Source: Nitrosomonas sp. (GTDB lineage: Bacteria; Pseudomonadota; Gammaproteobacteria; Burkholderiales; Nitrosomonadaceae). From it: 34,506 nucleotides of DNA. Position numbers and translations under genes: made by a program. The DNA lies in assembly GCF_019752415.1 (NCBI RefSeq), contig NZ_JAIEME010000081.1, positions 1 to 34,506 on the forward strand. Reading direction: 5' to 3'. The notes below the pieces were generated by a model that had not been told where the DNA came from, made no database searches, and saw only the letters and a program-made list of their open reading frames with translations. This document shows, piece after piece, positions 1 through 8,213 of the stretch. Numbering within the stretch: the stretch's first letter is position 1; each line of letters opens with the position of its first letter.

Positions 1-413
1 GGGAATTGTATGCTGCCATTCTTCCTGATAAGACACAGAATTCTGCAGCTACTTTCCTTGTGCAGGTTATCGAAGAACGCCCTTACACGATTGAGCGCGC
101 TTATTCTGGTAATGGCACGGAGTATAAAGGAACCCCTGATCATGCTTTTGTTACCCTTTGCAAAACAAACAGTATCGATCAGAAATTTACACATGTTCGG
201 CGTCCTCAAACTAATGGCAAGGCTGAACGCGTGATTAAAACTATCTTGGAGATGTCGCATCAACAAACAATCTTCACCTCACGTAAAGATCGTGAACTCA
301 GCCTTGCCAGGTTCGTTAACTTCTATAATACTGTGAAACCTCATACCGGAATTAGTAATATGACTCCGTATGAAAAATTAAGAAACTTTTCTTCAATCTG
401 TAAACAACTCTAG
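1..413 (+). mobile_element. IS481-type transposase, 3' part, probably inactive
   Basis: This is the C-terminal part of a DDE integrase-core transposase. The reading frame is open to the left edge, so the N-terminal DNA-binding region and the first catalytic Asp lie outside the window. The visible part has the block NGTEYKG, then RRPQTNGKAERV with the catalytic Glu in GKAER, then FYNTVKPHTGISNMTPYEKL, an ending typical of the IS481/IS3 branch. The residue that should be the second catalytic Asp (usually DNG) is Gly here, in the string YSGNGTEYKG; one GAT to GGT change explains it. The element is therefore probably catalytically dead. The last residues after PYEKL look non-canonical, so the 3' end may also be altered. 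I found no terminal inverted repeat that I can defend. Family assignment is recognition by eye. Confidence 0.85.
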
Positions 414-658
414 TGATTCTCATAGATTATGCGTAAGGTTACTTCTTTAGTTAAACCATTGACAGCAGATAAATTTGAAGCTTTTCTTCTACAACAAGGA
501 CAAATAAATCCATACATAAAATCCTCAACCGCAATTTTGTAATTAACATACTGGTAATTTAAAAAACGTTTTCCCTTTAACAGTTTTTTAGAATGTAAGC
601 ATTTTGCTTAATTAGGACTGTTGATTAGGGTGTCAATTTTAAAATTTTGGAGGTTTAC
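414..658. other. Intergenic region between transposase and peroxidase
   Basis: This is AT-rich spacer. It holds a 37-codon ORF (429-542, +) with no ribosome site or recognisable family, and a small hairpin at 596-610 (TAAGCA/TGCTTA with a 3-base loop). The only clear signal is the GGAGG at 649-653 that serves the downstream peroxidase gene. No promoter can be named with confidence. Confidence 0.5.
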
Positions 659-1711
659 ATGAAAGTATTCTTATTCTTAGCGCTTATATTGAGTTCTTTT
701 AGTTACGCTCAAAGTAATCACGATCATCAAGATAAAACACAGAAAGATGATCATCATAGTCAAATGCACGATGGCGATCATCACGGTGGAATGGGCGGAA
801 TGCATGGCAGTCATCACAAAATAGACAAAACCACTTTGAAACAATTCTTTGAACCGTTACCCGCAGCAATTATTGATAAGGAAAAGAATGCGGCTTTGAT
901 CAAGCTTGGAAAGAAGCTTTATTTAGAGCCCCGGCTTTCGATCAATGATCAGATTTCTTGTAACTCCTGCCATCGGCTAGATAATTTTGGCGTAGATAGT
1001 CAGGCCACATCGCCAGGTCATGAAGGAAAACGCGGCGGCAGAAATTCCCCAACCTCGATGAATGCAGCGCTACATATTGCGCAGTTCTGGGATGGGCGCG
1101 CCAAAGATGTTGAGGAGCAAGCACTTGGGCCAATTTTAAATCCAATCGAAATGGGCATGCCAAATGAAGATGCTGTTGTCAACAAATTGAAAAAAATAGA
1201 GGAATATAAAGTACTTTTTGCAGAAGCCTTCAAGGATGAGAAAGATCCTATCCAATACAAAAACGTTGGCAAGGCCATCGGCGCCTTTGAGCGTACGTTG
1301 CTAACTCCTTCTCGTTTTGATGATTTCCTCAATGGCGATGAAACCGCGTTGAATGAAAACGAGAAAAGAGGCCTGCAAAAATTTGTCCACATGGGATGCG
1401 CCACTTGCCACAATGGTGTTGCGCTTGGCGGGAATTCATACAAAAAAATCGGTCTGGTTAAACCCTATGAAACAAAAGATATGGGACGGTTTGAAATAAC
1501 CGGACTTGAGATTGACAAGAAAGTGTTTAAGGTCCCAAGCCTTAGAAATATTACCAAAACAGCACCGTATTTCCATGATGGCTCAGTTGCAACATTGGAT
1601 GAAGCGATAGAAGAAATGGCGGAACATCAATTGGGCCGGGAAGTTGGTCCTGGATTTATTACCGATGTAAAAGCATTCCTGGGATCTCTAACCAGTAAGG
1701 GCAAAGAATAA
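659..1711 (+). CDS. Di-haem cytochrome c peroxidase (CcpA/MauG family), His-rich N-terminus
   Basis: Periplasmic di-haem peroxidase of 350 residues, expected to reduce hydrogen peroxide with electrons from small cytochromes. I start at the ATG at 659 because GGAGG lies five bases upstream; a longer in-frame TTG at 647 lacks such a site. Residues 1-17 are a signal peptide ending in SYA. Residues 21-53 are very rich in His, Asp, Gly and Met, with ten His residues, resembling a metal-binding segment not needed by ordinary CCPs. Two haem sites follow, CNSCH at 101-105 and CATCH at 247-251. The conserved FHDGSVATLDEAI segment near residues 305-317 leads into the region that usually provides a distal haem ligand. 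The gene stands alone between a transposase remnant and a lipoprotein gene. The fold and haem count are clear; the physiological substrate is not proven, since MauG-like enzymes share this layout. Confidence 0.9.
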   Translation: MKVFLFLALILSSFSYAQSNHDHQDKTQKDDHHSQMHDGDHHGGMGGMHGSHHKIDKTTLKQFFEPLPAAIIDKEKNAALIKLGKKLYLEPRLSINDQISCNSCHRLDNFGVDSQATSPGHEGKRGGRNSPTSMNAALHIAQFWDGRAKDVEEQALGPILNPIEMGMPNEDAVVNKLKKIEEYKVLFAEAFKDEKDPIQYKNVGKAIGAFERTLLTPSRFDDFLNGDETALNENEKRGLQKFVHMGCATCHNGVALGGNSYKKIGLVKPYETKDMGRFEITGLEIDKKVFKVPSLRNITKTAPYFHDGSVATLDEAIEEMAEHQLGREVGPGFITDVKAFLGSLTSKGKE

Positions 1712-2075
1712 GTTTGTACCGTACGGCCTCGCCTATCCTTACGGCAAAACTGTAGGGATAGATGCAGAAAACAAAACATCAGAAATGCAATCTATAATGC
1801 TCTCCGTGGCAAGCCATGGAGAGCATTACGTTCATGTATCGTTGCGCCATCCCCAACAATCACAGTAAACTATTTTACGAATATCTATTTCTTGTTTCTG
1901 GCATTGCTCGCACCCCATGCACCACTGTCAATGTTCTTGCGGTACTTTCTGTCTCATTATCAAACAAAATTCCGGTTTCTACTCAAAAATATATTTTTTC
2001 AGAATACTCTGGAGAAATTCCATTTATACTGATCCAATCAGGAATATTTATACCTAAATATAGAAGGAAAGCACC
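1712..2075. other. Intergenic region with one strong hairpin
   Basis: No gene is convincing in this 364-base stretch. An 87-codon ORF at 1816-2079 (+) has no family resemblance, an unlikely composition, and overlaps the start of the next gene. The notable structure is the inverted repeat at 1798-1825, listed separately. AGAAGGA at 2062-2068 is the ribosome site for the downstream lipoprotein. Confidence 0.5.
1798..1825. repeat. 12-bp hairpin downstream of the peroxidase gene
   Basis: The arms TGCTCTCCGTGG and CCATGGAGAGCA pair over 12 positions with one G-U wobble around a CAAG loop. It sits 87 bases after the peroxidase stop codon. There is no T-run after it on either strand, so it is not a standard intrinsic terminator. 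It could be an mRNA 3'-end stabiliser or a protein-binding palindrome. Confidence 0.6.
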
Positions 2076-2507
2076 ATGAAATTAATAATGATAATGACTA
2101 CAGGTTTGTTTTTTTTGGGGCTGTCGGCTTGCTCCAGTACAGGGCCTGTTTTATATCCAAACACACACTTTTTATCTATGGGAAAAAATGTGGCTGATGC
2201 AGATATTGAAGCTTGTAAAGATTTGGCTGAAGCGGCTGGCGCCAAGGAAGGCAAAGGAAACATTGGCAATGTCGCGACAAGCACAGCCATGGGCGCAGGT
2301 GTTGGCGCCGCGAGCGGTGCAGTGGGTGGCGCTATTTACGGCTCGGCTGGTCAAGGCTCCTTAGTTGGTGCAGCCAGTGGTGCCGCTGCAGGATTGTTGC
2401 GAGGAATCTTCCTCTCGGCGAGACCTGCACAACCCAATCAAGCGTATGCAAACTTCGTTTCTCGCTGCTTGCAAGAAAAAGGCTATGAAGTTACCGGCTG
2501 GCAATAA
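2076..2507 (+). CDS. Glycine-zipper outer-membrane lipoprotein
   Basis: A small predicted lipoprotein of 143 residues. The signal peptide ends in the lipobox LSAC, so Cys19 would be the lipidated residue. Residues about 65-110 carry small-residue repeats such as GAGVGAASGAVGGAIYG and GAASGAAAGLL, the alternating Gly/Ala pattern of glycine-zipper segments that insert into or pack against membranes. A C-terminal segment with Cys near FVSRCLQEKGYEVTGW follows; this ending is common in small lipoproteins of this class and might pair with an upstream Cys. The ATG at 2076 has AGAAGGA just upstream. It stands alone, and no specific function can be given. Related glycine-zipper proteins are often envelope structure or stress proteins. 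Confidence 0.8.
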   Translation: MKLIMIMTTGLFFLGLSACSSTGPVLYPNTHFLSMGKNVADADIEACKDLAEAAGAKEGKGNIGNVATSTAMGAGVGAASGAVGGAIYGSAGQGSLVGAASGAAAGLLRGIFLSARPAQPNQAYANFVSRCLQEKGYEVTGWQ

Positions 2508-2549
2508 CAGGAGGTTCCAGAACGCCGTAATATGACAGAGGGGCCAGAC

Positions 2550-2687
2550 TCAAATGCCACCAGCCATTCCGACAATTAACAATCCCAAAATACCTAATAG
2601 CAGTAAGATGATCCATTTGAGATGATGAGAGATATTGCGTAACAACGCTTTAGTTTCTTCGTCTATATTTACGCTTGTCCAATCCAA
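2550..2687 (-). CDS. Possible 45-residue single-pass membrane protein
   Basis: The minus strand reads an open frame that starts at TTG (2687; a stop lies four codons upstream) and ends at TGA (2550-2552). The product has a charged N-terminal half with the string NIDEETKALL and a hydrophobic C-terminal half, WIILLLLGILGLLIVG, which would span the membrane once. That polar-then-hydrophobic design is typical of real small membrane proteins and less likely by chance. Against it: the start is TTG, there is no clear ribosome site, and no family is recognised. It could also be the tail of a decayed gene. Confidence 0.3.
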   Translation of the reverse strand: MDWTSVNIDEETKALLRNISHHLKWIILLLLGILGLLIVGMAGGI

Positions 2688-2709
2688 TAAAAGATTCTAT
2701 CAAATCATG

Positions 2710-2734
2710 GCATTCCAATTTATGATTGGAATGC
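2710..2734. repeat. Perfect 10-bp hairpin, 5-base loop
   Basis: GCATTCCAAT and ATTGGAATGC form a perfect stem around TTATG. It lies just upstream (minus sense) of the candidate membrane ORF at 2550-2687. There is no T-run after it, so it is not a typical intrinsic terminator; it may be an operator-like palindrome or an RNA hairpin. Confidence 0.5.
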
Positions 2735-3048
2735 TGTTGATCTGTTGCCGTATTAATGAGCTCTTTCGCACTACTGGCAAGCTATCCGGTACATTCTTAC
2801 TCCGGTATTGACACGCATAGTCAGATTTTTGTTTGCGAAAGTCTCGGATGGGAGTATTTGAATTTGTCTTTTTGGTCCTATATAGTAAGCAACATTCGAG
2901 AATGTGATATAAGATAAAAACTAATATTTACAGATTTAATTTATTGCTCAATCTTTAGCCAACAAAAATATTGATGGCATATTTTTAGGCATAGAATTCT
3001 TGGTTTAATTAATAATAAACTTATTAATCAATATATTAAAATGATTTA

Positions 3049-3133
3049 TGGTGCCCAGAAGAGGACTCGAACCTCCACACCCGAAGGCACATGGACCTGA
3101 ACCATGCGCGTCTACCAATTCCGCCATCTGGGC
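3049..3133 (-). tRNA. tRNA-Leu (anticodon CAG)
   Basis: Read on the minus strand, the sequence begins GCCCAGA, which pairs with TCTGGGC near the 3' end, and finishes with an encoded CCA (3049-3051). The D-arm region has the Leu-type GCGGAATTGGTAGACGC. The anticodon stem CATGG/CCATG holds the loop TTCAGGT, so the anticodon is CAG, reading CUG codons. A long variable arm with a TTCG loop and the T-arm GGTTCGAGTCC complete a class II leucine tRNA. It is transcribed away from rnr. Confidence 0.95.
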
Positions 3134-3190
3134 AATAAACAACCGGATCCGGCTGCCAAAGAACGCGTAATTCTATAGGAAATCACTGCT

Positions 3191-5434
3191 TTGTCAATTA
3201 AGAAGAATCAAAAACCACGTAATCTGGATCCTTTTCTTGATCGCGAGAAAGGACGCTATGAACACCCATTACCCAGCCGGGAATATGTTTTACAGATTTT
3301 AAAACAGCAGGGCGTCCCAACCGCTGAACACGCATTATTTAAGTTACTGGATATCACTAAAAAAGAAGAAGAACTGTTTAATCGCCGGTTAACCGCGATG
3401 GTGCGCGAAGGCCAGATTTTCCGTAACCGCAAAGGCGATATTTGCGTCATGGAGAAACTGGATTTGATCAAAGGGAAAATCCAAGGTCATCCAGACGGGT
3501 TTGGCTTTCTGATTCCAGATGACGGCAGTCCGGATTTGTATCTGAGCGCCAAAGAAATGAATAAAGCGTTGCATGGAGACCGAGTTTTGGTACGTGAAAT
3601 TGGATTGGACCGGCGCGGCCGACGCGAAGCTGCGATTGTAGAGGTATTGGAATATACCAATACTCAGTTGGTAGGCCGGCTATATATTGACCATGGCATT
3701 CTGCTTGTAGTGGCTGAAAACAAACGCATCAGCCAAGATATTCTGATCGCTATGGAACACTCTTTGAAAGCCAAAGCAGGCCAGATTGTCGTCGTCGAGA
3801 TTATCCAGCAGCCGAATAAACAGTCGCAACCGATCGGGAAAATTATTGAGATTCTTGGAGACTACACCGCGCCTGGGATGGAAATTGAAATCGCGTTACG
3901 AAAACACGATCTTCCCTATGTATTTTCTCCCGAGGTTGAAAAACTCTCGGCCAAATTTCCCAAAAATGTAGCAAAAAAAGAACTGATGGGACGCAAAGAT
4001 ATCTCCCATTTACCCCTGGTAACCATAGACAGCGAAACTGCCCGTGATTTTGATGACGCGGTGTATTGCGAAACAGACGATAGAGGATACCGGCTGTATG
4101 TAGCGATTGCGGATGTCAGTCACTATGTCAAACCCAACGATGCCATTGATCAGGAAGCATTTAACCGGGGAAATTCCGTCTATTTCCCTCGCCGTGTTAT
4201 TCCCATGCTGCCGGAAGCGCTATCGAATGAGTTGTGTTCACTTGTTCCAGACAAGAACCGGCTTTGCATGGTCTGTGAAATACAGTTCCAAGCGAACGGC
4301 GACATCCTCGATTATAATTTTTATCCCGCTGTGATGTGCTCCCATGCGCGCCTGACCTACAATAAAGTAGCGGCCATGCTGGCTAACCCCAAAGGACCTG
4401 AAGCCAAGGAATATGCAAAGCTGTTGCCGCACGTGCAAAGGGTCCACAAATTATTTAAGGCATTACTGAAAGCACGCAAGAAACGCGGCGCGATTGACTT
4501 TGAAACGACAGAAACACAAATGTTCTTCAATGAACAAGGGAAAATCGACAAGATTGAACCAGTGCAACGGACCGAAGCGCACCGTTTGATTGAAGAATGC
4601 ATGCTGGCAGCGAATGTATGTGCCGCAGATTTTCTGCAAAAAAATAATCAGACAACGCTGTATCGTATTCATGAAGATCCCTCTCCCGAGAAAATTGAAG
4701 CCTTGCGTAATTTTCTCAAAGAGTTTGGCATTCAATTAGGCGGAAAAAACAAACCCAGCGCCAAAGATTACGCGCAAACACTGCTTAAAATACAAGGCAG
4801 ACCGGATGCGCAGCTACTCCAGACGGTCATGCTAAGATCTTTGCAACAGGCTGTTTACAGCCCGGATATTTCCGGGCATTTCGGGCTTGCGTATGACTAC
4901 TACACGCACTTTACTTCCCCCATCCGCCGCTACCCTGATTTACTGATACATCGCGCCATCAAAACGGTATTAAACGGGAAATCCTATGAACCCGGAGATT
5001 GGAACGCGTTAGGTAAACATTGCTCACTCACCGAGCGGCGCGCCGACGAGGCAACACGTGACGTCGAATCCTGGCTCAAGTGTTTCTACATGCAGGATAG
5101 AATCGGCGAATGTTTTGACGGCGTGATCAGCAGTGTCACCGGGTTTGGCTTATTTGTAGCACTGGATAACGTGTACGTGGAAGGTCTCGTACATATTTCA
5201 GAACTCCCGAGTGATTATTTTCGTTTTGATGCGACCAAACATACTTTATTGGGTGAACGCAGCGGCAAACAATACCGTTTGGGTGATCGATTACAAGTTA
5301 AATTGGTCCGTGTTGATTTGGAAACCAGCAAAATCGATTTTGTATTAGCTGAGCCCAGCAAAAAATCAAGCAGCGCCAAGAAAAAATCCACATCAGAAAC
5401 AAAGACCGCATCAAAAAGTAAGAAATCGCTTTAA
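3191..5434 (+). CDS. rnr: Ribonuclease R (RNB-family 3'-5' exoribonuclease)
   Basis: Ribonuclease R degrades structured RNA from the 3' end, including rRNA and mRNA decay products, and works with tmRNA in quality control. The 747-residue length fits the family. Domains in order: an N-terminal helix-turn-helix-like region (about 20-90), cold-shock OB folds (about 90-240, with GHPDGFGFLIPDD), the RNB catalytic domain with TIDSETARDFDDAVY at 278-292 giving Asp 280, 286, 288 and 289, an S1 domain (about 639-721, FDGVISSVTGFGLFV), and a Lys/Ser-rich tail (722-747). The start is a TTG at 3191 behind AGGAA; no ATG exists in frame before the conserved N-terminal region. rlmB follows in the same direction, the rnr-rlmB order common in proteobacteria. 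Confidence 0.96.
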   Translation: MSIKKNQKPRNLDPFLDREKGRYEHPLPSREYVLQILKQQGVPTAEHALFKLLDITKKEEELFNRRLTAMVREGQIFRNRKGDICVMEKLDLIKGKIQGHPDGFGFLIPDDGSPDLYLSAKEMNKALHGDRVLVREIGLDRRGRREAAIVEVLEYTNTQLVGRLYIDHGILLVVAENKRISQDILIAMEHSLKAKAGQIVVVEIIQQPNKQSQPIGKIIEILGDYTAPGMEIEIALRKHDLPYVFSPEVEKLSAKFPKNVAKKELMGRKDISHLPLVTIDSETARDFDDAVYCETDDRGYRLYVAIADVSHYVKPNDAIDQEAFNRGNSVYFPRRVIPMLPEALSNELCSLVPDKNRLCMVCEIQFQANGDILDYNFYPAVMCSHARLTYNKVAAMLANPKGPEAKEYAKLLPHVQRVHKLFKALLKARKKRGAIDFETTETQMFFNEQGKIDKIEPVQRTEAHRLIEECMLAANVCAADFLQKNNQTTLYRIHEDPSPEKIEALRNFLKEFGIQLGGKNKPSAKDYAQTLLKIQGRPDAQLLQTVMLRSLQQAVYSPDISGHFGLAYDYYTHFTSPIRRYPDLLIHRAIKTVLNGKSYEPGDWNALGKHCSLTERRADEATRDVESWLKCFYMQDRIGECFDGVISSVTGFGLFVALDNVYVEGLVHISELPSDYFRFDATKHTLLGERSGKQYRLGDRLQVKLVRVDLETSKIDFVLAEPSKKSSSAKKKSTSETKTASKSKKSL

Positions 5435-5586
5435 CAATCTGAAATTGTTTTACAATACGCGGGTTATGTTGATTGGATCATAACGCGCGAGAAAATCAGA
5501 ACACAGCAGCAGCATGCTTCTATTTTTCATCAAATATCTCTTATGTTAAGCGATGCTTAGCAAAATTTTCAGGTTTGTTAGGAATT

Positions 5587-6327
5587 ATGTCGAGCACCCG
5601 CCTTATTTTTGGCTTTCACGCGGTCACCAGCCGTTTGCGGCAAAATCCGAATAGCATCAAAGAGATATTTATCGACGCCACACGCGATGATCAACGCGCT
5701 CGCGGGTTAATCAAGCTTGCCGAAGACCAAAAGATTCGTTTGATCACCAGTGAGGGACCAAGACTGACAAGCATGGCTGGTACCGATCGTCATCAAGGCG
5801 TCGTGGCCAATATCGATATTGCGCGCAGTTATATCGACATCAGCGATGTTCTCGATACACTGACTGAACCAGCCCGGCTGCTGGTATTGGATGGCATTCA
5901 GGATCCACACAATTTAGGTGCGTGTTTACGTGTTGCCGATGCGTTTGGCGTACATGCCGTGATTGCACCGAAAGATCGGGCAGTCGGATTGACCTCAACC
6001 GTTTATAAAGTTTCCAGCGGTGCTGCGGATACGGTGCCATATATCGCCGTAACCAATTTGTCGCGTACGCTAAAGCAATTAAAAGAACAGGGAATCTGGA
6101 TTATAGGTACCGCGGAAGATGCAGATCACGATCTCACCCATTTCCAGATTCAAGGGCCGGTTGCCTGGGTATTTGGCTCTGAAGAAAAAGGATTGCGGCG
6201 ATTGACGCGGGAAGCCTGCGATCAATTGGTGCGCATTCCGATGCTGGGCAGCATAGAAAGTTTAAATGTCGCTGTCAGCGCGGGGGTCTGTCTTTTTGAA
6301 ACGCTTCGCCAACAATCTTCGGCATGA
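5587..6327 (+). CDS. rlmB: 23S rRNA (guanosine-2'-O-)-methyltransferase RlmB
   Basis: A SpoU-family methyltransferase of 246 residues that uses S-adenosylmethionine to methylate the 2'-OH of G2251 in 23S rRNA. I start at the ATG at 5587, preceded by TAGGAATT; the frame is open 38 codons further upstream, but those residues are unlike the family, which begins near IFGFHAV. The N-terminal substrate-binding domain covers about 1-80 and the knotted catalytic domain follows. Motif 1 is DPHNLGACLR (106-115) with the conserved Asn and Arg, motif 2 is FGSEEKGLRR (196-205), and motif 3 is SLNVAVSAGV (225-234). It lies downstream of rnr on the same strand, as in many proteobacteria. Confidence 0.95.
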   Translation: MSSTRLIFGFHAVTSRLRQNPNSIKEIFIDATRDDQRARGLIKLAEDQKIRLITSEGPRLTSMAGTDRHQGVVANIDIARSYIDISDVLDTLTEPARLLVLDGIQDPHNLGACLRVADAFGVHAVIAPKDRAVGLTSTVYKVSSGAADTVPYIAVTNLSRTLKQLKEQGIWIIGTAEDADHDLTHFQIQGPVAWVFGSEEKGLRRLTREACDQLVRIPMLGSIESLNVAVSAGVCLFETLRQQSSA

Positions 6328-6431
6328 GCTGTGCACCTGATAGAATGCAGCTTATTATTTAGACAAGAAGAATCTATGTTATGCCCGGCAACTCAGTTCA
6401 ATCAAAATATTGATATCGCTTATTCTCAACC

Positions 6432-8189
6432 ATGACTTCATCTGCCTATCCCAACTTTAAAATACATTTTGCCGGACTTTTCCGCCAGGCAGGCAATCAC
6501 ATCACCACACTGGATACTTCCATTCGCATTGAATTGGCACGCACCAAGCAAGCCAGTCATGGCGATTATTCCTGCAATCTTGCCATGCAATTAGCTAAAC
6601 CATTGCATAAAAATCCGCGAGAAATCGCCAGTCTATTGATCAATGCCCTTCCACCCTCCCCTTATCTGGAAAAAATTGAAGTGGCTGGCGCAGGTTTCAT
6701 CAATCTGTTCCTGAAAAACTCCGCCAAACAGCAATACCTGCAGCATGTTTTGCAAAGCAAAACGGCTTTCGGCCATAGTGATTTTGGCCAAGGGAAAAAG
6801 ATTCAGGTGGAATTTGTCTCGGCCAATCCAACCGGGCCACTGCATGTCGGACATGGGCGTGGCGCGGCAATCGGTGCAAGTTTATCCAGCATACTGGCAG
6901 CGGCCGGTTTTAATGTATCCCGTGAATTCTATGTCAATGACGCAGGACGGCAAATGGACATTCTGACGCTTTCTACCTGGCTGCGTTATCTGGAACTCAA
7001 CAATATTCGCGTTCCTTTTCCAGAGAATGCTTATCAGGGCAACTATGTTAAAACCATGGCACAACTAATCCAGCAAGCACATGACCAGCGATATGTGCAT
7101 CAACCAGCCTTATTGCTGGAGGATCTGTCAGAAAATATCCATGAAACAGGAATTAATACTGACGAGCAGTTGGATCAATTAATTGCGAGTGCAAAAAAAA
7201 TACTCGGCCAGGATTATGCGTATATTCACAATTTTGTGCTGACAGAACAATTGGGTGATTGCCGCAATGATTTGATGGAATTCGGTGTGGAATTTGATAC
7301 CTGGTTTTCAGAACAATCGCTATTTGATAATGGTCTTGTCGCGCATACCATCCAGTTGCTTGAGAAGAAACATTACTTGTATCTACAGGATGGCGCTGTT
7401 TGGTTTCGCTCCACCGATTTTGGTGATGAAAAAGACCGTGTCGTGCAAAGAGAAAACGGTCAATTCACTTATTTTGCTTCGGATATCGCCTACCATCTGA
7501 ATAAATTTGAGCGCGGTTTCGATCAGATGATTAATATCTGGGGGGCGGACCATCATGGTTATATTGCCAGGGTAAAAGGCGCTTTACAGGCATTGGAATT
7601 AGATCCAGAAAAACTGGAAATCGCCTTAGTGCAGTTTGCTGTGCTTTACCGTGATGGCAAAAAAGCACCCATGTCTACCCGTTCCGGCGAGTTTGTCACG
7701 TTGCGGGAATTACGCCAGGAAGTCGGCAAAGATGCCGCACGATTCTTTTACGTGATGCGTAAAAGCGATCAGCATTTGGATTTTGATTTAGATCTGGCCA
7801 AATCGCAAAGCAATGAAAACCCAGTGTATTACGTCCAGTATGCCCATGCTCGTGTGTGCAGCGTGTTGGTGCAATGGGATGGTGATATGAACAATCTGGT
7901 TAATGCGAGCGCGGAAGCACTATCCAGCTCTGCCGAATTAGCTTTGCTGCAAAAATTAATTGATTTTCCGGATACTGTAGAAATGGCTGCGAAGGAATTT
8001 TCACCGCATCTGATTGCTTTCTACCTCAGAGAACTGGCCAGCGAATTTCATAGTTACTATAATTCAACGCGTTTCCTAGTACCTGAGATTCCGTTGCAGC
8101 ACGCTCGATTGGCGTTGATTGCTTCGATCCGTGAGGTACTGAATAATGGTTTGAGGTTACTCGGTGTCAGTGCACCTGATAAAATGTGA
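6432..8189 (+). CDS. argS: Arginyl-tRNA synthetase
   Basis: A class I aminoacyl-tRNA synthetase of 585 residues that charges tRNA-Arg. The N-terminal additional domain (about 1-110) that contacts the tRNA D-loop is present. The HIGH motif appears as HVGH at 138-141 inside ANPTGPLHVGHGRGA. The KMSKS position reads MSTRSG at 414-419, the degenerate form usual in arginyl enzymes. The DALR anticodon-binding domain occupies about 460-585 and ends VSAPDKM. The ATG at 6432 gives a normal family length, though the ribosome site is weak. The SPOR-domain gene begins 24 bases after its stop, so the two are probably cotranscribed. Confidence 0.97.
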   Translation: MTSSAYPNFKIHFAGLFRQAGNHITTLDTSIRIELARTKQASHGDYSCNLAMQLAKPLHKNPREIASLLINALPPSPYLEKIEVAGAGFINLFLKNSAKQQYLQHVLQSKTAFGHSDFGQGKKIQVEFVSANPTGPLHVGHGRGAAIGASLSSILAAAGFNVSREFYVNDAGRQMDILTLSTWLRYLELNNIRVPFPENAYQGNYVKTMAQLIQQAHDQRYVHQPALLLEDLSENIHETGINTDEQLDQLIASAKKILGQDYAYIHNFVLTEQLGDCRNDLMEFGVEFDTWFSEQSLFDNGLVAHTIQLLEKKHYLYLQDGAVWFRSTDFGDEKDRVVQRENGQFTYFASDIAYHLNKFERGFDQMINIWGADHHGYIARVKGALQALELDPEKLEIALVQFAVLYRDGKKAPMSTRSGEFVTLRELRQEVGKDAARFFYVMRKSDQHLDFDLDLAKSQSNENPVYYVQYAHARVCSVLVQWDGDMNNLVNASAEALSSSAELALLQKLIDFPDTVEMAAKEFSPHLIAFYLRELASEFHSYYNSTRFLVPEIPLQHARLALIASIREVLNNGLRLLGVSAPDKM

Positions 8190-8213
8190 TCGAATTAATG
8201 CATAAGGATACTC

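Larger units (their letters stand above)
2508..3048. other. Gene-poor region upstream of tRNA-Leu
   Basis: No confident gene lies in this 541-base stretch. It contains a possible 45-residue membrane protein on the minus strand (2550-2687) and a perfect 10-bp hairpin (2710-2734), both listed separately. The part from about 2880 to 3048 is strongly AT-rich without recognisable structure. Its low gene content and AT bias contrast with the packed housekeeping genes that start at rnr. Confidence 0.5.

Noticed and set aside
429-542. A 37-codon ATG ORF after the transposase remnant
   Set aside because: Too short, no ribosome site, and no recognisable motif.
596-610. 6-bp hairpin TAAGCA/TGCTTA upstream of the peroxidase gene
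   Set aside because: Too short and AT-rich to distinguish from chance; not assigned to any regulator such as FNR.
1816-2079. An 87-codon plus-strand ORF upstream of the lipoprotein gene
   Set aside because: No family resemblance, it overlaps the next gene start, has no ribosome site, and the composition looks random.
6331-8182. A 12-base repeat GTGCACCTGATA before and at the end of argS
   Set aside because: Tens of 12-base repeats are expected by chance in a window of this size, and the copies are in unrelated contexts.
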